Source: Cylindrobasidium torrendii FP15055 ss-10
Taxonomy: Eukaryota > Basidiomycota > Agaricomycetes > Agaricales > Physalacriaceae
Length of the DNA stretch: 64,000 nt
Direction: 5' to 3'
Assembly: GCA_000934385.1 (NCBI GenBank)
Contig: KN880513.1
Span: forward strand, 34,600 to 98,599
Each line of letters opens with the position of its first letter. Position 1 is the stretch's first letter. The position numbers were made by a program, and so were the translations under genes. The notes under the pieces were generated by a model. The model did no database searches. It was not told the DNA's origin and saw nothing but the letters and a program-made list of their open reading frames with translations. Positions 35,601 to 46,816 of the stretch are shown here, piece after piece.

Positions 35601-35981
35601 GACGTAAGTCACTGAAACGGTGCCAGCCTATGTCTCTGCTCACTGTATCCAGTCTTCCTCCAGGGAAAGACGATATCATAGGTGTTTTACAGAAGCATGG
35701 CGTACGAGTTGGTTCTGGTTCTGGTTCTCGATTTGTACTGGCGGAGGTAAGTTGAGCAGCCCTAATTGGAACAAGACATTGATTTGGCTTAGATGGTAGC
35801 CGAAGGAATTATGGACGAGACTCAGGCATTTACTGTCGCAGGTGCAAATCTTGAGGCACTCCTTGGCATCAGGGAGAGGAATTTGGACGTTGTGGCATAT
35901 TTCGGAGGCGGGGCATTTAATCTTTCGGGCAAGGCAATAGCTGTGGCATCAGTGCAGCGAGCGGTTGTTGATATCTTGTAG
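32643..35981 (+). CDS. Membrane-anchored amidohydrolase-like protein with two amidohydrolase-fold halves, metal ligands partly lost
   Basis: The N-terminus is one hydrophobic segment (VIFKLLLLPLFLWLWF), probably a signal anchor. The composite-fold start LIKNATIFTGTADRLIVQGD and ARGAWLTPG is typical of metal-dependent amidohydrolases. After a short intron the expected DxHxH position reads DLSSQLG. Then come SHKGPVVPWLRVIDAVSPQDEG, GVTTVKVNPGDQNVIGG, HHGCGDDLATYGMTKMDAVW, ISVHCDQVVDLDAWAQ and TILHGAREVWLS. The region that should read SDHP reads RQFFP. The sequence continues with ARQAYYYGLSENETLAAVTS, ADLVLWDSHPLALGA, and then a second degenerate half ending ASVQRAVVDIL at 35981. Frames stay open through many short introns, so it looks expressed rather than a pseudogene. 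Enzymatic activity is doubtful. The substrate is unknown. Confidence 0.75.
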
Positions 35982-36549
35982 TCCTGTATATCCAAACAAT
36001 AATGTAGGAACTTTTACTAGCATCAATTTACGTGTCCGCAATCGGTGTTACTGTGGACCCTGCGTTTCGATCGGTAGCTGCAAGATATGGCGATTCCCAA
36101 AAGAGGAATAAGTTCAAATCCTGTACTGTCTCCGAAATTCTGCAGATGTCGCCAAAGCCCACACGGCGAAACAGCACCTAAGTGCACTGGGATATTCCCA
36201 AGGGTATTCTTCAGCCGCGCATTCAAAACCGTGAACCTACCCGACTAACCAACTACTAAGTACCGAAGCCCAACCTTCTACTTACATGCATGCGAATAAA
36301 ATAAAGTTGTAAACTAACCATGGTATATGCAATGTGATAATGATGATAACGGGAGGGAGACCAAAAGCGTGCGTGTGAATAAAGGGTACAAATGCATATT
36401 ACATACTACTAATATTTCTGGGCGCCAGAGCAAGTACAGTCAATCTAAGATGACGAGCGCGGCTGGTAATACATACTTCAATAGGAAGAAAGAAAAGGAG
36501 GGAGGATTGCAACAAGCTGTGACGGGGAAACATGGTTGCGCGGGGGTAT
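35982..36549. other. Convergent 3' region, amidohydrolase / RhoGEF-2
   Basis: About 570 bp lie between two facing 3' ends. The middle is AT-rich (around 36290-36420) and contains GATAATGATGATAACG. Short open frames (36023-36226 minus, 36327-36569 plus) carry no motif. Nothing else was recognised. Confidence 0.35.
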
Positions 36550-39500
36550 TCACGGTGACAAGGTCGTAAGCTGGAGGTTGGCCCCGAAAGACAGTTCCGG
36601 CAATTGGGGTGACTGGTCGAGTGGTTCTGATGGTGGTGGTTCTGATGGTGGGTCTTCAGGCGCACTCTGACTTCGCCGGTGGAAAGGGCCTTTCTTCATC
36701 CACATTTTGAAACTCGACGTCGAAGGCTTCGCCGAAAGAGCTCCGCCATGCTTCTCCTTCTTTGGCGGACTAGGCGGCGGTTTTGTGTTTCGGATAGGTG
36801 TCATGCCACGCACTGGAGAGGGTGGCCGAGAGCGGAACATGTTCACAAGAGAAGATGGCCTGGAAGGTGTTCGAGGACGTTCAGGTCTCCTTGCTGGCGA
36901 TACAGACGCTTCTCGCGCGGACGTCGGCTGCGTTGGACTGTTCATAGCTGAACTTGGATACGACATCGTGATGGACGCTGGCGACTGCGTGAACGATGAT
37001 TGATCGGATGGGGGTATATATATGATGCATTCGCCATCTGAGTTCACTGATGTCAAACTATTCTTCTGTGTCCGTTTCTTGAGCGTGAGAGACTTGGCGC
37101 GCGAGGCTGACTTTTTGGGTGATGTCTGTGGCTGGGTGCCGGCAGATAACTCTGGCTCGAGGATACTCTTCCGCCTTCGAACCCTCACACTCTCATGCTT
37201 CTTCAGGCGTAGCCCCAGGCCTGTTTGTGAACGAGCGGGTGCCCCGGAGCGCGTGATACTGGGCGCCTGGAAAAGCTCTTCTTCGCGACTGCTGGCATGA
37301 GACCTGGCAGTGAGGCAGGGCTCAGACGTAACATCCCGCAGGCCTTGATCAACGGCATGGCGGGCAGAAGCAGATGAACGGCGAATAATGATAGTGTCTT
37401 GCGTGACCGCATTCATGGGATGGAGGATGGCTTTGACAGAAGCAGTTGATGACCGACGACTCGGCGCCGGAGGGCGAGCAGGTATCGATGTTGGGTTGGG
37501 GTCCGTCGCGAGAGCGGCAAGGAGACTTTCGGTCAGTTCTGGATACGCGTGAGGTCTAGGCTCTGAGACAAGCTGGGCGGCGGTGATGGGATCCAAGACG
37601 GTCTCTTGGCCAGCGGGGGGTTCGTGTTTGCTGGAGACATGGAGACTGGACTGCGGCTCGTTGATCCACTCTTGCCTTGGATGCGACTTGGCTTCCTGGA
37701 ATGAAGAAAGCCATACGTCCTTTTCGCGCTGGCACGCAGCAGCAAGCTCAAAATCATGTCCTTTACCCCTAAGCATGAATGAACAAGGCAGCAGCGCTGG
37801 GAAGGACATTAAGGCATTGGTTGGTGTCATAATCGCAAATTGGACTTACCATCGTCTTCTGCCTCCACTAACTCAAAATCAGCCAGCCGGAACCAGTAGC
37901 GCGGCTCGTACGTCTTGCTCTTGACCTTGACGAGAATGAGGTATCCGCCCAGATACAAGAAGGCGCCCAAATATTTGGCAGTGATGTTCCCAGCAATAGA
38001 CTGCGGACGCGCAGTAATAGAGTGCATCACATCCAAAGACCCAGCAAGCAAGCATGCGCCTAAAGACGCAAGGAAGCTCGGCGTGATTACTTGAAGCGTC
38101 TGCCCGCGTGTTTGGGTCGGCGGTGCACTCGGTGTCGACCGCAATATCCGCGAGACTATCAAGGATGACTGCAATGCGACATCCCTACGATGCCTCGCTT
38201 CATCCACCCTCGACGCGACGTGTCGCATAGCCTGCGCGGAACTTTGCACGATGATATTGACGTTGGATCGCGGTGGTGGAAGGGGTGGGGGCGTCTCCAG
38301 TACGGCCTTGCCAGTCTTGAGCTGATCCAGGAGCAGAGGGTACCGACAAATGCGTTGCATCGGCATGATCATATAGTCCATGCACCGTTTACGTTCTCGA
38401 GTTGATGGGGCAGTCTCCGAATTATGAGATTCCTTGGTGCCGATACCTGGCCTGGAGCGTAAAGTCCATCCCGACGCATCAACGGATGACATTGACACTG
38501 GTCTTGGCTTGTTCGCATGAGAGCCTGAACAGGACGAGTCTGGATGGGAATCGGATGATGCCTCTCCACTGTCACCAGTTGGGGAATTTTGTTCGGCGCC
38601 GAACATGTCGTAAATAAGGGCCGCACATCTTTGTTCAAACGCCTCCCATTCTACGCCATGACTGTGCTGAACTCTGCGGATAAGATCAAGTGCTTCAGGA
38701 TGGCCAGCGCAGAAAGGCTCATATATGTTAAAGCGTGAGGACTGTAGCCACCGTCAGCTACCGGAAGATTGCATACGGAGGTGCCGCACCTCGGTGGCAA
38801 ACTTGGTCGCTATGTAGGATAGCGCGTTTTCGAGGTTGGATAACGCTTCTGGTGGCGGTGGCATTATCTGAGAGACTTCATCCAGACCCATATCAAAGCC
38901 CAATGGCACCATCACAGCGCGAACCTCGTCAACCAACTGTTCATGGAGCTGCAGAATTTCCTCGCCGTTTCTTGTGAGGACATCGATCTCGGCCGTAGTG
39001 AACAGGTACCGTGAGTTATACTTTTCCTTCTTCTCAGCGGGTATTGCCTGCGACCCAAGGAGGTCGCTAGACGAGATGCTATGAGGGCCGTGTAGACTGG
39101 CATACGACTGAGTGCGCGGAGCAGTAGTGAATGAGGAGTTGCGACTGAAGGCAGAACCAGAAGGGCGTGCAGTCACGGTGGGCAGTTGCCGGATGAAGAC
39201 CTGGAGCGTGAGTTATTACTTTTTGAGGAGTAGTTACTGCACGTCGGCTTACTGAGACGAGGGCGCGAAGGTCATGCAGGTAGCGGACCTCTGTGGAGAG
39301 TAGCTCCATGAGGGCAAAGTACTTGCGAATGTCATCTTTCTGCTTGATGGCGTAGGATGGATGGTCGCTGCGTGTCTCGGCCTCGCCATTGCTATTTCCG
39401 TCCTCGTCGTCACTGTCAACATGATGCGAGATGGCAAAGACAGGTCGAGAACGAGCAGTGAGGGGCCGCAGAGGACTGCCTACTATGGGACCCGCCGTGT

Positions 39501-40152
39501 TCTTCTTGTTGACCTTGTGCTTGGATATGGAGGCCTCCGTTGCCGCCCATGAGCCGGAGGGCATAACGGGGACAGATGCCCGTCGTTTTGGACCATCTGG
39601 CTGTGTTGCGGATGCAGGAAAGGAGGCCGAGGGTCCGACCGACATGTACGTTCGCGGCGGGCGGCGAGCAACACACGTGACAGACCGTCGAAAGACCTTG
39701 GGAGGAGGCGTAGGGGGTATTGAGATCCACGTGGGGAGAGATGGATGCAGCCTAAGTGCCAAGCCCTTGTCGGGGGGAGTGGGTGGCGCGGTGGTGAATT
39801 CGTCTGTGCCAGAAGAGGAGGAAGCAAGGTCGTCGCCGTAGGTTGTTCGGGAAGAGGTGCTTGTCGTCGGAGTACAGATGGGAGACGCACTGATGGGCGG
39901 CATCGGCAAAAACCCACAGGTGGTAAAGCGGCGACCAGTTCGGCTTGTCACCGTGTCAGAGTTTGCAGGGAGGATTGGCGAGGTTGCCGCATGGTCGTTT
40001 GGAACGTCTGTTTCTTTTCGTACAGTAACTGAGATATGTTGCCGGTGCGGGACACGGCGGTCGTATAAGGAGTTCAGCGATGTACTTGGGGACGGCGGGT
40101 CGGGATCATAAGCAGGGCGGGATGTCGCCTGGCCGTCGAGGGCGATGTGCAT
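36550..40152 (-). CDS. Second RhoGEF (DH domain), low-complexity termini
   Basis: The start is taken as the ATG at 40150-40152 (MHIALDGQ); the frame extends to 40206 only with TTG. The N-terminal third is Pro/Ser/Thr-rich. The DH domain opens with DIRKYFALMELLSTEVRYLHDLRALVSV. It continues over short introns through YLFTTAEIDVLTRNGEEILQ, LENALSYIATKFATE, RFNIYEPFCAGHPEALDLI and WEAFEQRCA, and ends with the conserved CMDYMIMPMQRICRYPLLLDQL. A PH-like region follows (YLGAFLYLGGYLILVKVK, EPRYWFRLADFELVEAEDDG, HDFELAAACQREKDVWLSSFQEA). The last 340 or so residues are Ser/Arg/Pro-rich, with several RRSS and SPKK-type phosphorylatable motifs, and end at 36550. It is unrelated in its tails to the RhoGEF at 13.3-17.7 kb. 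The GTPase target is unknown. Confidence 0.87.
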
Positions 40153-41374
40153 TATCGAGGGCAAAGAGGGGCTGAACGGTGGGATGATAAGCGGTCGGAA
40201 AGGCAAGAAGTATATGCGCTACGACGTACCCACAAAGCCCCTGACAGTTGCCTGCGACGCCGAGCGCGCTGGTACCTCCGTCGTTGACGCTACAGATGTA
40301 GACCGGAGGACAACGCCTACGGTAGACAGCAGAGGAGGGCAGCAGACTGTAGCAGCCCTAGGTTGGTAGCATCACCCTCGCGGAACTTTCGCGGACGATG
40401 AAAGGGAGAGCTGAAGCGAGCCACACGCTCGCGATCGCGGCCCGAACCCAAGAAATGTCCATCCTGTTCGTTGCGTCTAACGGTGAAGTGCCTTAGTCCG
40501 TCAGATCGCGTCTTCAACGCGTCTCCCGCCACAGGATCCACCCTTCAGACGCATCCAGGCATCGACCGTCAGTGACCCCGGAGGTCGTGTTTGCATCACG
40601 CGTCTGCTACAGCGTGCGAGGCCTGTGGCGTTCACATCTAGGGTCCGTTTGAACCATAGCCGTCTTCCCCGGAGCGCTCAATTCCAGATCAAACAATGGC
40701 CCACAGACAGGTATTGACCGCTTCTGGTTATGCTTTGGTATTTGATTCCGGCCCCGCAACTCGCAGCAACAAGATCTACTATACGCCTCATTGCACCACC
40801 TGTGTTCTACAGCAATCTATCGACGGGGCGAATTGAGTGTCATAGCCTCGAGCTACAAGTACAGTGGGTACCAGGATTTGGTGTGATATTATGCGCCCAC
40901 ACCGAACGATTTAAACATGCGTTCAACTGTAACAGTGGTCGCAGACGATCAAAAGCAATCAAAGCTGTACGCAATACGATCCATGTGTAGAGAGAGGACG
41001 AACGAAGAAGACCAAAGAAGTATGCGACTTCGGAATTAGCCGCTCCTTCCAAATACAGTATTGTTCCAGTGGCCATGCAATGGCCCATTGTGGTCCCAAC
41101 GCGTGCTGGTGGACCCGGGTATGTAGAGGCCACAAGCGCCGAGCACTGTGGTCAGCTTACTCTCTGTCTGAGGCGAGTTTGGATATCAGAGAGCTCAATC
41201 GAAGTATCTTGAGCGGGAATACGCTGCACTAGCTGTGCGCAATAGTTACGGTTGGTTGAACCCACCACGAGGCCTTCTAGCAGCCCTGTACAGTGCAGGA
41301 ACTGAAAGGAACATACAGGTAGCGCAATTCCGTGGTAATTCCACCGAAGGAAGTTACGCACAACATGAATGACG
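40153..41374. other. About 1.2 kb without an assigned gene
   Basis: This stretch includes the 5' flank of the second RhoGEF. Minus-strand frames at 40840-41133 and 41152-41361 contain hydrophobic runs (for example SSSLYTWIVLRTALIAF) and a plausible GTAAGC donor near 41160. They might be downstream exons of the membrane-protein candidate at 41.4-41.9 kb, but I could not join them in frame. No RNA gene was seen. Confidence 0.35.
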
Positions 41375-41912
41375 CTACGAGAATGTTACTCCAGGATGGA
41401 GGTCGTTGAAAGTGGAATAGCAGTAACAATCAAGCGGAGTGCTGGGTTCAGCACTGTAAAGATTACGATAATTGGAGCACTGGTTCAACAAGAAACAAAG
41501 CACACGCTTCGTCATACCACACCGACTCCGCCTAGCAAAGCCGCGCTGCCTCTCACGCCGCGACCTCGTGCAGCAAGCCAGCTGATGAACATGGCACTGA
41601 GGACAAAGCCGGTGAATCTGAACACGGTGAGCGGATGAGCTCAGAACGATGCAAAGCACACCTGAAGAACGCAATGCGCGAGATCGAGCGTTCCTCGTTC
41701 GGCGAGCGTGATGATGCAAAGATGCCGCGGATGAGGGCTGGGGTGACCGGCATCCGGCTTGAGCTGGCGGGCGGCGAGGGATATTGAGGCAGTTCGGCAT
41801 TTGGTGGGCGCGCCGTCGAGGACGAGCCCGTCGCCGAGTGAGGCTGTGGCAAAAATAAGCCAAAATGCAGATTGACCAGATGGCGTCGACTGACCGAGCC
41901 TCTGGACGACAT
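41375..41912 (-). CDS. Candidate small membrane protein, gene model incomplete
   Basis: A frame starting at ATG 41910-41912 runs through a Pro/Ser-rich stretch into MPVTPALIRGIFASSRSPNE and SISRIAFF. A 44-nt GT-AG intron then joins cleanly to RFTGFVLSAMFISWLAARGRG, a good membrane helix. The exact join keeps frame and gives a hydrophobic continuation, which is the main evidence. Beyond this the model is unclear: one frame gives a further helix (SAPIIVIFTVLNPALRLIV), but no donor restores its phase. Its start codon overlaps an ATG on the plus strand (CATG at 41910-41913). No family was recognised, and both gene end and function are unknown. Confidence 0.4.
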
Positions 41913-42064
41913 GAGAGGTTCGACTGAAGAGACTCCGTCTGATCGATCCGATCACTCCAGTCTTCCTCCGCCATTGCATGCCGAATCCAACTTTGGACAC
42001 AATTCGCCCGACGTCGTGGTGACCGTTCCCCAGGGTTCGAAAGGCCTCCCAAACCGATGCAAGG

Positions 42065-43559
42065 ATGTATGGAGACGCAATGTACGGAGACTTCTTCATC
42101 AAGGTCGCAGACAGGCTTCCAAAGCAGGATGAACTACGTCGCGTACGCCATCTTATAATCCGCAAGAAGAGCGCCGGCATCATGGACGACGAGTTAGCCG
42201 TAGCCCTTGCACATTGCCCACAACTCGAGTCTGTTGTCTTATCCGGTGTGCCCAGCCTCACGGACCGTACTATCGTCACACTTGCCAGTCACGCCAATAA
42301 CCTCATGGGCCTCGATTTAAGTGGATGCCAGAATGTAACCGATATTGGAATTCTGGATGTTGTCTCCCAGGCGCTACCACTGCAATGGGTCATGCTCAAT
42401 CGCGTCTCCGGACTCACAGACCCCGCCATATCTGCCATTTCCCGGTCCTGTTCGCGTCTGATAGAGCTCGAACTCTGCTACCTACCCTTGCTCTCCCCAC
42501 TCTCTGTACGTGACATATGGACATACTCTAGGTGTGTGGCCTGCAATAAATAGTCACTTTTTACTCACTTCTTACAGGAAACTGCGCACACTACGTCTTG
42601 CTTATTGTCGTATGCTCACGGACCAAGCATTTCCATCCACGCTGGATATCCCTCCCTCCAAATACGACTCGTATGAAAAACCTCTCCCTCACCGACCCGT
42701 CACACTTTTCGAAGAACTTCCCCCTCTTGTTCTCACCCATCAGGCCGACAACCTTCGCATCCTCGATATCGCATACTGCAACATAACCGACGACGCGATC
42801 GAAGGCATTGTCCACCATGCGCCTCGCATTCAGACATTGAACCTTTCCGGATGTCAGCTCCTTACAGACCGCGCCCTCGACGCCGTCGCGACATTGGGTG
42901 GACATCTCGATGTTCTCATCCTCGCACACGTTCCTAATATCAGCGACCTTGGGGTCGTGAACTTCACGCGCAACTGCGTCAACCTTCGCTGTGTAGATGT
43001 CTCCTGTGTGTCATACTCTCCTTCTGTGACTACTTGAGGACTGATTCTGTTGCCCAAGTCTGCCGGCACCTAACAGACATGTCTGTTTTCGAGCTGGCAA
43101 GCCTGGAGTGCTTGCGCCGGCTTAGCCTTGTCCGTGTACACCACCTCACCGATCTAGGGTTATCAGCCATTGCCGAGCAAGCCAAGTCGCTCGAGCGTCT
43201 GCACATTGACTATTGCGACAAGCTTACTTTGGATGGGGTCCACCTCGCCCTCAAGTCACTGCAAAACCTCGAGCATCTTACGGCGACCGGTATTCCTAGT
43301 TTGAGAAGAAAAGGAATCAAAAGGTTCTCGGACCCCCCGCCTTCTGTTAGTACCGTCTTTTCATCTCTTTTTATTGAGAATCACTGAAATACCCCAGAAT
43401 CTCGATGTGGATCAGGCTGCGGCCTTCTTTGTGTTCAACCAGGAAAAGGTCAAGAGTCTAACAGCCTTCTTGACGAAGGAGGAGATGAGGAGGCGCGAAG
43501 CCGAAGCGATGAATATCTCATTCTCACCAAGGTCGGACGATCTCCTGGATCTTTACTAA
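42065..43559 (+). CDS. Leucine-rich-repeat protein, GRR1/AMN1-like, no F-box seen
   Basis: Four exons encode a solenoid of cysteine-containing leucine-rich repeats. Visible units include LESVVLSGVPSLTDRTIVTL, LMGLDLSGCQNVTDIGILDV, LQWVMLNRVSGLTDPAISAI, LRTLRLAYCRMLTDQAF, LRILDIAYCNITDDAIEGIV, IQTLNLSGCQLLTDRALDAV, LDVLILAHVPNISDLGVVNF, LRRLSLVRVHHLTDLGLSAI and LERLHIDYCDKLTLDGVHLA. The C-terminus has IPSLRRKGIKRFSDPPPS, then a segment with AAFFVFNQEKVKSLTAFL that resembles the end of fungal Grr1. The start ATG at 42065 begins MYGDAMYGDFFIKVADRLPKQ. An upstream ATG at 41911 is out of frame. The protein may be a ubiquitin-ligase adaptor or an Amn1-type regulator; without an F-box, SCF membership is unproven. 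Confidence 0.8.
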
Positions 43560-43777
43560 ATGGATCTTTGTTCTATCTGGTTAAGTTATGTATTTGTGCT
43601 TATGTATACCGACGGTGGTGTGTCGCTGTTATTCATCCTTTTTATCTTATTTGCAGCGATTGATCTCGCACTTCTGGTACCATTACGCACAACAAGCAGG
43701 TCGACAGTAAACAACAGTTCGAACAGGGATATAGGCGGACAAATTATACAATACAACTACTAGCCAAGAATGTATAT

Positions 43778-45750
43778 TCACACCTTGCGCTTCTTCGAGG
43801 TAGACGAATCGACGTCGACATTTTTTACTTTCAGTATATCCACAACTTCTGCGGGTCGTGATTGAGTTGCTTGGTTTAGACGGAAGAAAATGCACACGTA
43901 CCTCGGAAAGACATGTATTCCCATCCACGAATACTCTTCTTCATGGTTTGCCACCGCACCTGCAGAATGTGCGCACTCCACATATTCCATGTACTATCCA
44001 TCAAGCTCTTCCAGTCGACCTCACTGTCATCTGCGACCTGCAACGAATCTAGCTTGTGCACCAGGATGTACGCATCCTTGCCACTCCACCTATCTCTTTT
44101 CATGCTGTCTGCAGCCTCGCCGCCTCTTGCACCCGCCTTTACTGTCGCCGACAGTCCATCCGTCCACTTGATCCTGCATTGCCCTCGGGTCCTCGTCCCC
44201 CCCATCTTCTCCGACACAGTCGTCCAGAAGATCTCGTTGTCGGGATCCTTGCCCTTGTCTACTGTCATAGCTTTCACGATTCCAATCAACTTTTCCTCTT
44301 CATCTTTCGACCAATGTCCAGACTGTTTGGTGTCCTTGTAGGTGAGATGGTTTCGCCAGCGGTCGCGACAGTCTGCAGCGCCTCGTCCAACTTCCGCGCT
44401 GACCTTTGTCCAGGCCTGACCGTGAGACATGACCGCACTACAGACAGTTTGAATGGGGTTTAAGTGAGGCTGCCAAGGACATACCGCTGCAATTTGGAAT
44501 CCTCCTCCTTGGACCACTTACCCTGGAGGCGTAGGGGATGCCTTGCACGTCTAACATGATGGTAGACAGCAATGATGGGCCTTTGTGGTACAGCGGAGGC
44601 TATACCTCATGAGCGTCATAGATTCTGGTTTGGCGTAAAAACGTACTGATTTCGAACCAAAATGTATTTTCTTTGTTGCGCTCGTTCTCTGGAAATATGA
44701 TGCTCAGAAGGTCTTCCTCGGAAAGATCTTTGCGCTGTGAATGATGTTACATGGAGGCTTGAGTCACGATAAATTACATACCTTGCGATAGTTTTCAATA
44801 GCCTCGTTCAACGCTATCTCCTCCGTCGCCGAAAACTTGCCTTTCTTGTACACCAGGCCTTCAGATTTGACGAGCTCAACAAGCTGCGTCGTACTGAGCC
44901 ATTTGTTGGCCAGAAGATACCCATGGTCTGGGTTCGTATATCCCTCGTTCGCCGCCAGAGAACGAGCGGCGTTGGTTTGGAGGAGCATAGCGGCAGGAGG
45001 GGGCCTCTGGTTCACTGGTGGGAGGGTAGCAGGATGCATGATACTACCCGTCGGCAAACTGACATTCGCAGCTGAAGCAGCCACTTCCAACGATCGCAAT
45101 ACTGCCGTTAGTTTGCCAAGGTCCAAGTCCTGTAGCGCGCGCAGAACGAGATCATTCGACGCCGTATCTACAGAGTTGTCGGTAGATGTGGAAGAGCTAC
45201 TGGATTGAGCTTCTTGTTGGGAGGCGGTGAGCATGGCGGACAGAATAGAGCTTGCAGCGGGGTCGGGGGGTGCCTCGAAGATGGCAGGGTCTGGTCGTCT
45301 ATCGGAATCGACCTGCGAGTGATATGTGGGAGGAGAGGCGATGAATTCTGGAATTGGAGCAGCAGTAGGCACTTCGGTTGGCTGGGTATGTCGTTTCTTC
45401 TTCTTATGTTTCTCTACCGCTTCAGGCGCACCAGTCGGCAATTCAGCAGGTGCACCGTGTTTCTTCTTCTTTTTGTGGGACGAAGAAATCTCCAGAGTAT
45501 TTGGCTGTGCGGGGTCGATCTCCTGTTGTAACCGCTTCTTCTTCTTTTTGCGATGCTCAGGCTCGTCTGTTAACGATGTGGCTGGTGTTGATGGGAGGGG
45601 GGCTTGGGCTACGGCCTCATTATGCTTCGACTTCTTGTGTTTCTTGTGTTTTTCATGCTCCGTAGGGGTTTCTTCGTCGTGTTCACGATGTTTTCGCTTC
45701 TTTTCTGATGACTTCAAAGATGTCGACGCGTGGTTAGACGCGTGAGCCAT
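43778..45750 (-). CDS. Reb1/TTF-1-type Myb DNA-binding factor
   Basis: The protein resembles fungal Reb1 and animal TTF-1, which bind rDNA terminators and other sites to stop Pol I or block forks. The N-terminal half (exon from 45750) is packed with Lys/His-rich repeats (KHKKHKKSKHN, RKKKKKRL, HKKKKKHG, KHKKKKRH) and Ser/Thr/Pro spacers. After NEAIENYRK short introns lead to RKDLSEEDLLSIIFPENERN, IIAVYHHVRRARHP and GKWSKEEDSKLQR. The Myb repeats are AWTKVSAEVGRGAADCRDRW, GHWSKDEEEKLIGIVKAM and MGGTRTRGQCRIKW, with a fourth weak one ending in the 43876-44000 exon. The C-terminal SKKRKV is an apparent nuclear-localisation signal. The stop is at 43778-43780. The Myb spacing is the strongest evidence; the rDNA role is inferred from family. 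Confidence 0.85.
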
Positions 45751-45879
45751 CGAGTCTCGGGATCGTGATTGAGGGTAGGTTGCAAAATGTTAACTCACAA
45801 ACGTAATGTGTGATGTGACTGTATTGATGGGTCACAGCTAAAATATTCGTGTAATTTAGTTTAGATGAGTTTAATCTCA

Positions 45880-46635
45880 CTATTCCTCATCATCCTCGTC
45901 AAACCAGCGCTCCTCAGCGTCTCTGTCGTTGTCCTGATCCCATGATTCATCCCAATCCACGCGGTCGTACGATGCGTTCTGGATATCCTTAGACGAATGA
46001 TAATAGATGAATTCTATTCCACGAACCTCTAATAGGCCGTAGATGAACTTTTCACGAATCCGCCTCTCAAAGAGATTGCGCGCGTCTTCATCAGATATCA
46101 AATTTGTCATGTTTTCCACCACGTCTGCGGCATTCTCGTCTGAATCGCTGTCCGACTCGTCGTCTTCCTCTGGAACAAACGCATTTGCTGCTGCCTCGCG
46201 TCTGATTTCACGAACGCGCTCAGCTTCTCTTTCTTCCTCATACCCTCCCAAAAGCTGGGCGAGCCTTCCCACATGCTGAGTGGATCCTTCCAGGAAGTCT
46301 CCCAGTACCCAACTGGTCTCATCTCTGCCTTCTTCCATCCCGCGTCGCTCTCGGCCCTCCCACAGACTGGGCCAAGCATGCCGCGCATTGTCAAATGACA
46401 GTAAGCTCGGCTCACTTTGTGCGTACTTGAGCCGCCTGTTGCGTATCAGTGGCAGCGCGCTCCTCTGTCTTGCTGTAGTCACTCTGGAGAAGAGGGATGC
46501 TATATGCGGCGGCAGAACGCGCAGGTGTGCTTTCAAGAATTCCATCGGCTTCCATTTGGGATCTGGAGTGTAGGATCCGTCTGCGGGGAGTCCCAAAAAT
46601 CGCAGAGGAATAGCGCCATCAAATTCGGTCTGCAT
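45880..46635 (-). CDS. CCD97-like C-terminal domain protein
   Basis: A single exon of about 251 residues starts at the ATG at 46635; the longer frame uses a TTG and has a stop just upstream. It contains ALPLIRNRRLKYAQSEPSLL near the middle, an acidic DDESDSDSDENAAD linker, and the C-terminal block RIREKFIYGLLE, YDRVDWDESWDQDNDRDAEE and RWFDEDDEE. The Y-x-x-V-D-W-D-E-x-W-D motif with the acidic tail is characteristic of the CCD97-like domain, found in human CCDC97, which associates with the SF3B spliceosome module. The function here is inferred from that family. Its start lies about 180 bp from the divergent C2H2 gene. Confidence 0.8.
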   Translation of the reverse strand: MQTEFDGAIPLRFLGLPADGSYTPDPKWKPMEFLKAHLRVLPPHIASLFSRVTTARQRSALPLIRNRRLKYAQSEPSLLSFDNARHAWPSLWEGRERRGMEEGRDETSWVLGDFLEGSTQHVGRLAQLLGGYEEEREAERVREIRREAAANAFVPEEDDESDSDSDENAADVVENMTNLISDEDARNLFERRIREKFIYGLLEVRGIEFIYYHSSKDIQNASYDRVDWDESWDQDNDRDAEERWFDEDDEE

Positions 46636-46816
46636 GACTTGAGCCAAGGAGAGATGTCACCAAGAACGGTTGCGGGATCGGACGACGGCCCGTGGAAGTT
46701 GGAAGGGATGATCGGCACTCTTAAACCCAAACGATCACCACCTCCATGCTCTACAGACTACAGTTGGCGAGTCGGCCGAATATATGCGTTCAATTCTTGT
46801 TGATTCAGGTGCAGAA

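Noticed and set aside
35710..35740. GGTTCT triple repeat suspected as a regulatory element
   Set aside because: It is in an exon and encodes Gly-Ser repeats in the amidohydrolase-like protein.
36610..36660. GGTGGTTCTGATGGT repeat suspected to be a minisatellite
   Set aside because: It lies within the RhoGEF coding tail and encodes Pro/Ser-Glu-Pro repeats; low-complexity coding explains it.
41641..42279. Minus-strand frame of 212 codons overlapping the LRR gene start
   Set aside because: It mostly opposes coding sequence of the LRR gene and the competing frame gives a better splice and helix.
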